Below the pieces are notes generated by a model. The model was not told the origin of the DNA, made no database searches, and saw only the letters and a list, made by a program, of their open reading frames with translations. A program made the translations under genes and the position numbers. DNA of 64,000 nucleotides from Tilletiopsis washingtonensis. Taxonomy: Eukaryota; Basidiomycota; Exobasidiomycetes; Entylomatales. Location of the stretch: NCBI RefSeq assembly GCF_003144115.1, contig NW_020312011.1, positions 173,937 through 237,936 on the forward strand, written 5' to 3'. The first letter of the stretch is position 1, and each line of letters starts with the position of its first letter. Of the stretch, positions 45,601 to 55,233 are shown in pieces.

Positions 45601-47022
45601 GATGCCGCCTACGAGGCGGGCAGCCGCGTCAAGTCTGCTGGCCGCGAGGTCGGCGACTACGCCTCCGAGACGGCCGAGTCGGTGCGCAGCGGCGCCAACC
45701 GCGCGGGCCGGAAAGTCAAGAACGCCGCCTACTCGGCAGAGCAGCGCGCTGAGGACGCGGCGCAGTGGACTGCCGACTCGGCTCGCAGCGCAGGCCGCGA
45801 GGCGAAGAACGCCGTCTACTCGGCGGAGCAGCGCGCCGAAGACGCAGCGTCCTGGGCCGCTGACCGTGCGCGCGACGCAGGCAGCAGCGCCAAGTCTGCG
45901 GCCCGCGAGGCGAAGCACGAGACGGAGGAGGCGGCGCAGTGGGCCGCTGACCGGGCACGCGACGCCGGCCGCTCGGTGCAGAATGCCGGCCGCGAGGCCC
46001 AGCGCGAGGCCGAGGCGGCCGCTCACTGGACGGCCGAGCGCACGCGCGATGCCGGCCGGGCAGTCCGCGACACGGCCTACTCGGCTGAGCAGCGTGCTGA
46101 GGACGCAGCCCACTGGACCGCAGAGCGCACCCGTGACGCCGGACGTGCAGCCAGCAACGCCGTCTACTCGGCCGAGCAGCGGGCTGAGGACGCGGCCCAC
46201 TATGCGGCCGAGCGCACTCGCGATGCCGGACGTGCAGTGAGCAACGCTGCCTACTCGGCGGAGCAGCGCGCCGAGGATGCCGCGCACTGGACGGCCGAGC
46301 GCGCCCGCGACACGGCCCGCAGCGCGCAGCACGCTGGTCGCCAGGTGGTGGACGGTGTCGAGCGCGCCGGCGAGCAGACGTACGACCTCGCCAGCCGCGG
46401 TGCCGGCGCAGTGGTCGACACGGCGCGTGCGGGCGCCGACGAGGCTTCTCGCGCCGCCTCGTCGCTCACGCGCAAGGCGTCGGAGGCCGGCCAGAGCGTG
46501 TACGAGAGCGCCGACAACGCAGCACACGCCGTCTCGCGGGAAGCCTCGCACCTGACGTCGTCGATCTCGCGCACTGCCTCGCGTGCCTCCGACGAGGCCA
46601 GCCGCACGGCCTCGGCGGCCGGTGACAAGCTGTCGGATGCCGCGTCGTACGTCTCTGACGAGGCTGCTGCCGCAAGGAACGCTCTCTCGCGCACCACATC
46701 GGACGCCTCGTCGAAGGCATCCGACCTTGCTGCCTCGACGTTCTACACGATCGCGCACGCTCCCGACCCCCTCGTGCGTGCCGCCTCGTCGGCCTCGAGC
46801 AGCATCTCCTCCGCCGCCTCGTCTGCCTCGGACAGCCTCTCGTCGGCTGCGTCGTCAGTCGAGTCGAGCACGAGCAACATCGCACAGGCGGCAAAGGACA
46901 GCCTCTTCGGCGCGAAGGAGAAGAGCAAGCACGCCGCGGAGGAGGCGGGTGACTACATCAAGGGCGAGCAGCGCGAGAAGCCGCTGGCATGGAAGGTCGC
47001 CGATGCCCGTCGCAATGTGTAA
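42635..47022 (+). CDS. URA9: Mitochondrial dihydroorotate dehydrogenase fused to a long LEA-like repeat tail
   Basis: Class 2 DHODH oxidises dihydroorotate to orotate at the inner mitochondrial membrane, passing electrons to ubiquinone. Arg-rich leader, Ser/Pro linker, membrane helix [19 protein letters not shown] (about 112-131), then the FMN barrel with [71 protein letters not shown] and [13 protein letters not shown]. Exons: 42635-43174, 43269-43400 and 43453-47022, giving 1413 aa. A normal DHODH would end near residue 530. Here the same frame continues about 880 residues as Ala/Arg/Ser/Asp/Glu-rich amphipathic helix repeats, with no Met and apparently no Cys, so no internal ATG could start a separate protein. 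The tail would be expected on the intermembrane-space side unless cleaved. The DHODH call is certain; the fusion rests on the uninterrupted frame. Confidence 0.92.
45643..46338 (+). repeat. Eight tandem 87-bp coding repeats (29 residues each)
   Basis: Units begin at 45643 (diverged), 45730, 45817, 45904, 45991, 46078, 46165 and 46252 inside the DHODH tail (residues 955-1186). The consensus is [18 protein letters not shown] followed by [11 protein letters not shown], i.e. 11+11+7 residues, a hendecad/heptad spacing giving a continuous amphipathic helix. The last three units are nearly identical at DNA level, which suggests recent expansion. Confidence 0.9.
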
Positions 47023-47128
47023 GCCAGCATGATGAGTTGCAATCGAATACATTGAGAATAGACCGCGGCAGATGAGTGTTGTACAGATGTGTGAGAGGGA
47101 GAGGAAGCGGAGTCGAGATATGGAGCGG

Positions 47129-48114
47129 TTAGAGCGCCGAGTTGGAGGCAGCGGATCGCCCGCTCATGAAGGCGCAGATGTCCTTGACGGACCACTCCGC
47201 CTCTTGCCCTTCTGGCGGCGCCTGTGCGTCGGCCATCTGCGTGTCGTCGTCCTCAGCCTCGGCGGCGAGGTCCTCTGCAGTGATGCGCATCTTCCAGTCG
47301 TAGCGCTCGCCCTCCTCGTCTGGCTGCTCCTTGACGTGCCACCATGCACGCAGCGCCGCCTCGCACATCTCATCGTACTCGCGCTCCTGCTTGCGTGCCA
47401 GCCGCAGTCGTGCATGCGCCACGTCGGCGCCATCGTCGCCCTCCTCGACTGGGTTGGCCTCGCACCAGCTGGCCCACGTCTCGGCCATGGCGTTCTCCGG
47501 CGCCGTGTCGAGCCGCGTGCGCAGCAGGCCTTGTAGCCGTCCTGCTCGCTCGGCGTCGAGCGGCTGCAAAGGGTGCGTAGAGAGACGCGGCAGCAGGGAC
47601 TTGGGGTCGGCAAACTGCACCAGCGGCATGCCCTCTGCTGTCGCCAAGCGCTCCGCCGACGTGCTCGCGCCCAGGCCCAGCGCATCGTTGCCGCTGGCAG
47701 TCAGCGCACTTGACTGGGCAGCGGACGGCGCGGCGAAGAGGTTCTTGTCGCGTGCCTCCTGGCTGAGAAAGTCCTGCAGCGCTTGCAGCTGGGCGTCCTG
47801 CGTGGGGTTCGGCGAGAGGAGCAGGGCGGTGAGGGTGTGCGTCGAGGAGATGAGGTTGAGGTGCTGCGTGAGGAGCGCAGGCCTGCGAAAGAGTCTCGTC
47901 TCAGCACTCGACTTCTCGAGGGAGGACCGCATCATGCCACTCACCAGTCCTCGAGGCCAAAGTCGGCCTGCAGTGCGGCCTGCATGTCGAGGATGGAGCG
48001 GATGAGGCTGCCGAGGCGCTTGGAGAGCAGCGAGAGGTGCTCGTACGGCAGCGCGGCGGGCGCGAGCAGCGGCAGCGCATTGGCCGCCTGGGCAGTGGAG
48101 AGCGGCGGCGGCAT
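47129..48114 (-). CDS. MED8: Probable Mediator complex subunit 8
   Basis: Tentative. Exons 48114-47945 and 47882-47129 join in frame and give 307 aa. The N-terminal half is helical (LPYEHLSLLSKRLGSLIRS, then LEDWPALLTQHLNLISSTH, then TALLLSPNP) and is followed by PLQPLDAERAGRLQGLLRTRLD and an acidic tail. This order - helical pair, hydrophobic pro-containing segment, LLRTRL motif - resembles Med8, a head-module subunit of the RNA polymerase II Mediator. No invariant residue proves it. If wrong, it is an unassigned helical nuclear protein. The 3' end faces the DHODH gene at 106 bp; the 5' end is divergent from the RBM25-like gene (294 bp). Confidence 0.55.
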
Positions 48115-48408
48115 GGCGGCAGCACGCTGCGGGGGCCGAGCTGGGCGTAGAGCGTAGCGAGGTGGCAGGGAGGAGGGAAGGATGGCCTGAGCGGGGCTGG
48201 GTCGCGCATGCTTCTCCACACCACGGCGCAATACAAAAATCACGTGCCGCTGCGGGCCTGATTAGAAATTGTGATTCAAGTGTGCCGCCGCGCAGACGGC
48301 GATCTGCTTCTCGCGGCGGCGCCGGCCTTCTTGCCCTTCCTCCACCACCATCCACTCTCCCTCCAGCCGGCTGCTCACCGCGCACAGTCCGCTCCGCACG
48401 CACACACC

Positions 48409-50707
48409 ATGAACGGCGGCTACCAGGGCGCAGGCGCGCGTGCCGGCATCGGCGCGCCCGGCGGGCCCGGCGGCATGCAGCGCGACATGGCGCCGCACAT
48501 GGCCATGGGCGCGCCGATGCGCATGGGCGGCATGGGCATGCCGCCGCCGGGCATGGGACCGCCACCGGGCATGGGCATGCCGCCGCCAGGCATGGGCGGG
48601 CCGCCGCCGGGATACGGCATGCCGCCGCAGGCGAACCCCTCGGTGCCCGGCATCAACCCCGGCTGGGCGGCGCGCGCCGAGGCTATCAATCGTGCCGGCA
48701 CCGAGATCGCCACGACGCTCTTCGTCGGCGGCATTAGCCCGGGAGTGGGCGATGTGTGGCTACGGCGTGTGCTCGAGGTGCGTTGCGCCGGCATGGATGT
48801 GCGTGCTGCGGTGCTGACCCCATCTGCACGCCAGGCTTGCGGCCCGCTTTCATCGCTGAAGCGCGTGAACAAGGCCTTCGGCTTCGCTACGTTCGTCGAT
48901 GCAGATGGAGTGCTGCGAGCGCTGGAGCACTTGAATGGCAAGGAGCTGCCCTCGATGGGCGACCAGTCGGGCGAAGCGCCCAAGGCGCTGAGCTTGAAGG
49001 CTGATGCCAAGACGGCGAAGTTCCTGGAGCAGTACGAGCAGGGCCGGACAGTGGTGAGTCTGCGACTAGTCGATCATCAGCGCACGGCGTGTGGCTGACG
49101 AATGTCCAGGACGGCGACGCGGATAACCTGTCCACCACGACTATTGCCTCGCTCCTGACACAGATGAAGGACCCCAACGCTGCGGCGGGCTCAGACGGCA
49201 GCGAGGTGCGCTCTTCGATCCCGTCGCACCTCAAGGACCTGCCGCCGGAGGAGCTGCCCGAGGAGCATCGCACGTCGGTGCTGTCGGAGATCGACAAGTT
49301 CCGGCAGGCCTCTGCGGCGCGCGAGGAGGAGAAGAAGCGCCGCGACCGCGTGCTGGAGCAGGAGCGGCGCATGCAGCAGGGCGGCGGCTGGGGCCCGCAG
49401 CAGGGCGGGCCGCAGGGCCCGATGGACGGCCCGTCGCGGCCTGCTGGCGATGGCAGACAGAGCTACAACAAGCCGCTGGACTTTGTGGCGCAAAAGGAGA
49501 TCACCGACCCGGTCGAGCGGGATACGGAGGAGGAGAAGGAGCGGCTACGCAGGGCCGAGGAGGCCAAGCGGAAACAGGCCGAGAACGTGAGTGCTCCTGA
49601 GCGCGCTGACGCAGCCCCTATGTGCTGAAGCGCATTCACCCTGCAGCAGGAGCAGGACTACATCTACGCGGAGCGGCGGAGATTTGCACGATGGGAGAAG
49701 GAGGCGGAGCGGGAGCGCATTGCGACGGAGGACCGCGTCCAGCGGGCATCGGCATTGCTCGCGCGCAGCGATGCGTGGGACGACGCGCGGGAGAAGGAGC
49801 GCGAGCTCTTCTACGCCGAACGGTGAGCACGGGCTGCAGCGCGATGCCGGACACAGCTGACGCTCTGCTCAGGGCACGGTGGCGCAGCTACAGAAGCGGC
49901 GCGCGGCATCGGGAAGAGGAGGCCGACGCTGCCGATCGCGAGGCTGAGAAGGCAGAGGCGGAGGCCGCTGCGGCAGCGGCCCAGCGGGCGGCAGAGCAGG
50001 CCGTGGCGGACTCGGCGGCGCACGCAGACGCCCAGCGCGCAGCCGGTGTGCTGCTGCCCGCGGACGGCTCGCACGCGCCGCTGAAGCTCAAGGTCGCACC
50101 GAAGCCTGCGGCGGGCGAGGAGCAGCCGGCCGCTGCTGCGGTGATCCCCAAGGCCGTGCTTGGCGAGGCCGAGGAGGAGGATCTCGGACGGAGACGGCTG
50201 CGCAAGATCGAGCTGGGCGATGGCCTGTCCGACGAGAAGCGCGAGGAGACGATCAAGCAGCACGCGCCGCACGTCGAGCGCGAGCTACCGCGCGATCGCG
50301 AGGGCCTCTTTGCTGCCTCACCAGCATGGGACTGGATCGACGAGGTGAGCTTGGACCTGATGAGCGCATGACGCGCAATGCTGACGTGCTGCCCTCCAGG
50401 CCGCCATTGCACGCAGCTACCGGCCACTGGCAGACCGCATGATCTCAGACAGCGTCGGTGAGAGCGTGCCCGAGCTCACGGAGGCGTTCCTCGAGGCGCT
50501 GCGCAAGCGGTCGCAGGTGCCTGCGCTCGTCGACGTGCTCGAGCCGGTGAGTGCAGACTGCGCGCTTCCGTTGCATGGCCCCTGGCTCACATCCTGCCGC
50601 GCGCCGCACAGGTTCTGGCCGAAGAGGCGCTGCCCTTCGTGGAGCGCTACTGGCGCCGTCTGCTCGTCGACACGCTCAGTCTGGCTGCGTCTGCGACGTC
50701 GTCGTGA
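48409..50707 (+). CDS. RBM25: RBM25-like pre-mRNA splicing factor (RRM plus PWI)
   Basis: A Gly/Met/Pro-rich N-terminus with repeated PPPGMG units is followed by an RNA-recognition motif (TTLFVGGISPG ... KAFGFATFVDADGVLRAL, about residues 105-180). Next comes a long charged Arg/Glu helix with ERELFYAERARWRSYR, and finally a PWI-type nucleic-acid-binding domain (WDWIDEAAIARSYRPLADRM to FVERYWRRLLVDTL). This order is that of RBM25/Snu71-type U1-associated splicing regulators. Exons: 48409-48777, 48835-49053, 49110-49586, 49647-49822, 49873-50344, 50400-50546 and 50612-50707, giving 651 aa. The first intron is 57 nt and stop-free, so retention would insert 19 residues into the RRM, a plausible self-regulatory event. 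Confidence 0.87.
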
Positions 50708-51505
50708 TGGGCCAACCCCTCGTGAGCTGTGTCTCCATGTCTCTCCAGCGCCGTCCCTCTGTGCCTCTCCCCTGCAGCCGCAGTGCTACATTAATCATCG
50801 CCGTTCCTCTGCCTGGCCGTGCTGCCGCTGTGCGCACGTCTGGCTCGCGAGTGAGTTGGCCGGCCGGCGTCGTGGAAGTCTGACGCGCGCGAAGAGAGAG
50901 CAGCAGCGATGTGGCTGTGGCGCACTCCCCTCTCGACTCCTCTGTAGCCAGCTCTCGCTCTCTTCTCACCAACGATTGAGCTGTTGCGATTGACGGCAGA
51001 GTATAGGAAGGGGAGAGAGGGGTTACGGGAGAGGGCCTGGAGGGCGCGGAGCAGTGTAGAGAGAGAGAGGGGGGGGGGGGGGGGCGTGCGACTCGCGAGC
51101 GACCAGCTGCTGGCGGAGCGCCGACGAGGGGTAAGAGTGGGTGATAAGGGGGGTCGACCTGGTTCAGTCCCGCGTCTGGCTGGAGTAGCTAATACAAATG
51201 CGTCGAGGCGGCACGTCACGGGCGCGAGAGGGAAAGAGAGGGCCCAGAAGCCCCTCCGAAAGCAGCGCGCGTCGAGGTTCATGAGAGAGAAGAGAGTCAC
51301 ACGGGAGAAAGAAGAGGGAGGGAACCCTAGGGAATGGCGAGCAGGCACCGGAAGAGCAGATTGGAGGCGGGTGTAGTTGATGCGCAGAGTGAGAGAGAGA
51401 GCGAGAGCGAGAGAGAGGCGAGAGTGCAGGACTGGTGCAGACCGGAGAGTGGGCCGCTATGTACAAGAGTGTGCGCGCGCGCAAGCCTCGCCGCCGCAGC
51501 CCGGC
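50708..51505. other. 798-bp convergent 3' intergenic region with purine-rich repeats
   Basis: Between the 3' ends of the RBM25-like and CCR4 genes. It contains GA-rich stretches (around 51055-51070 and 51390-51425) and a G16 tract at 51069-51084. Only short open frames; no gene seen. Confidence 0.5.
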
Positions 51506-54065
51506 TCAGTGCCGCCGCTCCTTGCCCGAGCCAAAGTCGACCTGCCGCGGCGCGGGTCCGTCGCGCGGATGCTTGACGCGGAACTCGCTGAGGATGCAGA
51601 TGTGGTCCGACGGGAAGTGGGCATTGGGGAAGCCGACGACCTTGTTGAGGTACGACTTGTCCACGTCGCCCAGCAGGCCCGTGACGGCGAGTGCGTTCTG
51701 ATTGTACCAGATGTAGTCGATGACGCCCTCGAAGTTGGGCGTGTAGTTGGTGAACGGCAGCTCGCCGATGTTGGCGTAGGCGCTCTTCAGCGGCAGGCCG
51801 TGGCCGAGGCCGTTGGCCGTGTAGTTGCCGTAGATGTGCGACATGAAGTCCGGGTGGTCGCCGCGCAGCTCGCCGCCGGCCAGGTACTCGTACACGCCCG
51901 AGTCGGGCACCGAGTTGAAGTCGCCGCACACGATCGTCGGAATCTTGCTGCCGTCGTTGTACTTGGGCGCCGGCGGGAAGCCCTCGGCGACGTCGAGCTT
52001 GGCGGGGAACTTGGCAAAGCGCGCGCCAATCTTCTCCAGCTCGTCCATCAGCATGGCCACCTGCACGAGCTTGACGTCGCGGTACTCGGGGTCCCAGTGG
52101 ATGTGCGCGTTGGCGACGATGAGGCGCGAGCCCGACTCGCGGTTCTCCAGCAGCGCCACGACGGCGATGTTGTCCTTCGTCATGACGCGGTTGAACATGT
52201 CCTCCGTCTTCTTAAAGTCGGGCCGCTGCAGCGCAATCTGGTTGAACTCGATGAGCTGCTTCTCGATGAGCGCGTACTTGCTCGCCTTGAAGAACGTGGC
52301 GCAGCCGTCGACGCGCCGCCGCTCCTCGTCGCGCATCGTGCGCGCGCGCGACTTGGGCCAGTACACGCCCTCGTACTCCTGCTGCGAGAGGTGGTGCAGG
52401 AAGTAGTCCTCGTACTGCTCCGCATCCACCTCCTGCAGACAGCAGATGTCGGCCGAGTAGCTCATCACCTCCTGCAAGATGAACTCCTTGCGGTACTCCC
52501 ACGCCAGCGCCCACGACGGCGTGTAGCCGTACATGTGCGCCGTCGCGTACTTCTCGCACAGCACGTTGTAGCAGAGCAGGTTGAACGTCTCTGGCGGCGC
52601 CTCGGGCGGCGCGTCGCTGCCGTCTGCCGGTGCCGGCGGCGGCGGGGGCAGGTCGGCGTCGATGTTGACCCACTCGCGCTCCGGCGGCGGCAGCGGCACG
52701 GGGCAGGAATCTCGCAGGTACGAGATGAGCGCCGATGTGCCGTCGCGCTGCACCAGCGAGCGCAGATTTTCGCTCAGCGGGTTGCCCTCGATGCCCAGCA
52801 GCTCGAGCTGGTGCAGCGCGCCCATCTCCGGCGGCAGCGTCACGAGCAGGTTGTCGAAGAGGAAGAGCTCGCGCAGCTGCGTCAGCATGCCCAGCTCTGC
52901 CGGCAGCGAGACGAGCTTGTTGCCCGAGGCATCGAGCACCGTCAGGTTCTTCAGCTCGAGGATCGCCGGCGAGAGCGTCGAGAGCGCGTTGTGGTTGACA
53001 AAGAGCGACGTGAGGAAGGAGTAGCGGTACACCTCCTTGGCGAGCGTCTTGAGGCCAAGGCCGCCCATGTCGATCGTCGTCCACGACTGCCCCGAGCTGC
53101 TCTTCTCGGCGCTGTCCTTGGCGCCCCGCCCGTTGGCCGTCGCCTCGCCGTTCGGGCCCAGGCCGTCCTCGCCGTTTGCATCGCCGTTTTCCCGCTTACT
53201 AGGCAGATGCAGGCCGTTCGCAGCCGTCTGCGGGATGCGGATGCCCTTGTTCGGGTCGTGGATGGCCACGGCGGCGCTCGTCGCGCTGCGCGCAGCCAGT
53301 GCTGCAGCGCGAGCGTGGTGGTGCGGAGACGCAGATTGCCGCGAGATCTGCAGAGACCCGTGTCAGCAGCCGCATCTTTCGCCCACATCCGTCTGTGCGC
53401 CCCAGCACTGCACCGTACGCCTGCAGCGAGCGCGCCCTCAAGGATCTCTAGTATCCGACCTGCCGCAACCGAGCCCCTTCACTCACCTCTGCCTTGACCA
53501 GCTGCTGCTGCCAGTGCGGGCTGGCGTTGGCGGCTGCGGACGAGTTGCTGCTGTTCATGTGCGAGTTGCCGCCGCCGTGCAGCGGGCCCGGGCTGTTCAT
53601 GTGTCCGAGCCCCGAGTGGCCGTGCGGGCCGACGTGGCCGTGGTGGTGGCCGTGGTGGCCGCCCATCTGGCCGTACGCGGGGCTGGAGGGCGCCGCACTG
53701 CCGTTGCCGCTGCCGGGCCCGCCGCCCATGCTGCCGCCGAGCGAGGAGAGGGAGGCGTTGGCGGCATGGCTGCCGCCGGCGCCCGAGCCGCCAGGCCCGC
53801 CGTGGTGCCGCGCCCCACCGCCCCACGCCAGGCCCGAGGGCGGGAAGCGGCCTAGAGGCGGGAAGCCAGAGCCCGGACCGGGACCGTTGGAGAAGGGCGA
53901 CGAGTTTCCGAGGCTACCGAGGCCCGAGGGACCCGGCCCGCCGTTGGAGGCGCTGCCGCCGCCCGACGAGAGGCTGCCGGAAGGATGGTGGTGCGAGCCA
54001 CCGCCCTGATAGAGAAAGGCCGGGCCCGGAGAGGGCGACGGCGAAGGAGCGGGCGAGCCGAACAT
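51506..54065 (-). CDS. CCR4: CCR4-NOT deadenylase catalytic subunit
   Basis: Poly(A)-specific 3' exonuclease that starts mRNA decay. Exon 1 (54065-53487) encodes 193 residues of Gly/Ser/His-rich disordered sequence. Exon 2 (53347-51506) encodes a short Ala/Arg helix, leucine-rich repeats (NHNALSTLSPAILELKNLTV onward, about 275-390) that dock to NOT1/CAF1, and an EEP nuclease domain. Nuclease motifs: FNLLCYNVLCEKYAT, CCLQEVDAEQY (metal Glu), IVCGDFNSVPDSGVYEYL and FPSDHICILSEF (catalytic Asp/His). 806 aa in total, intron 139 nt, normal architecture. A Gly/His-rich N-terminus of this length could promote condensate formation, but that is inference. Divergent from the coiled-coil gene over 1.17 kb. 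Confidence 0.96.
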
Positions 54066-55233
54066 GTGATGTCGGCTGCGCGGGCTGGGCGAAAGACGAG
54101 GAGTGGGTTGCTAGGCAGCGGCGGCGGAGAGGATGATGGCTCGATGTCGCGGACTTCCAAGTGCATGGTCTCGCGGCAACAGGCAGAGAGCGCGAGGCAG
54201 GCGGCGTAAGCGCGACGGGCGCGCTGAGCGCAGATGCAGCAGCGAAGCGCAGCCAGAGACTGCTGCGTGACAGGGATGCGCAGCGTCAGCCGGCGGCGGA
54301 CTCGGCTGTGCGCACAGACACGGGCACGGACACGCACGGCCGCAGAGGATGTGCTGCTCGCAGACGCAAGCAAGCAGCAGATCTACGTGCGAGAAGCAGA
54401 GAGCAGCACGCACGCGCGATCTAGACGATGGAGCAGACGAGACGAAGAAGAGCAGACGGCGGCGCGCGCAGCACAGATGGCAGCGCGAGTAGGAGTGCCG
54501 GGCTGCTGCGAGGGAGAGAGGGTGCGCGCACGGATGGCAGGCGGGCGACGCAGGCGGTGAGAAGACGGCGCCGGCGCAGACTGCAGGCTGCGAGCGCGGT
54601 GGTGGAGCGTGTGGAGAGGAGGAGCAAGCGCGGTGCAGTCGAGACGGATGAGGCGGCGGTGGAGGAGGAGCGAAGGATGGCGGGGGATGGAGGCGCGGCC
54701 GGTCTCGTGCGAGCGTCCCGCGCCGGCCACGCAGCGCTGACGCCGCACCGCACGCGGCCAGCAGCAGCACCCGCGCCGCTGCGCGCCAGCAGCACGGCGG
54801 GGCGACGGCCGCCCAGCGGCGCTCGTTGGCGATCGGTCACGTGCGGCCCCGCTCGCGGTGCCCTCCACTCTCCGCAAGCACGCATTTGGGCGTGCTGGCC
54901 GCTGGGAGCAGGTGGACACACCCCTCACCTCGACCACTTCGTCCCTGGCCCCCTCAGATACGCGCGCCGACTACGCTCTCTAGACGCCGAATCCAGCAGC
55001 ATTGCGGCGCCGGGCCTTCGCGCTCCCTGTCCTCCGTCCGCACCACATCTCGAGTCCGACGCGCCGCACGTGCCATGTTTGGGCAGCGCTGCTGATCCGC
55101 CGCGGCCACCTCGTCCCGCTGTCCATTGCCTGCACCCGTCTGGCGCGCAGCTGCCGCTCGGCTAGACGTCCCTGCTGAGTCTGCGAGCTGCGCCGTGTCT
55201 GCTGGCAGCGCGCAGCGCGCATCGTTGCCCAGC
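54066..55233. promoter_or_regulatory. 1.17-kb divergent region, CCR4 / coiled-coil gene
   Basis: Contains both promoters and probably long 5' UTRs. Arg-rich overlapping open frames on both strands (up to about 245 codons) show no family motif and are not called as genes. No repeat or RNA gene seen. Confidence 0.45.

Noticed and set aside
43438-46758. Long minus-strand frames (590 and 433 codons) under the DHODH tail
   Set aside because: Antisense shadow of GC-rich repeats; the + frame carries DHODH motifs and the 29-residue period.
51377-53497. 706-codon open frame on the + strand
   Set aside because: Lies antisense to the CCR4 nuclease exon; its Arg/Val/His-rich sequence is a shadow of the real codons.
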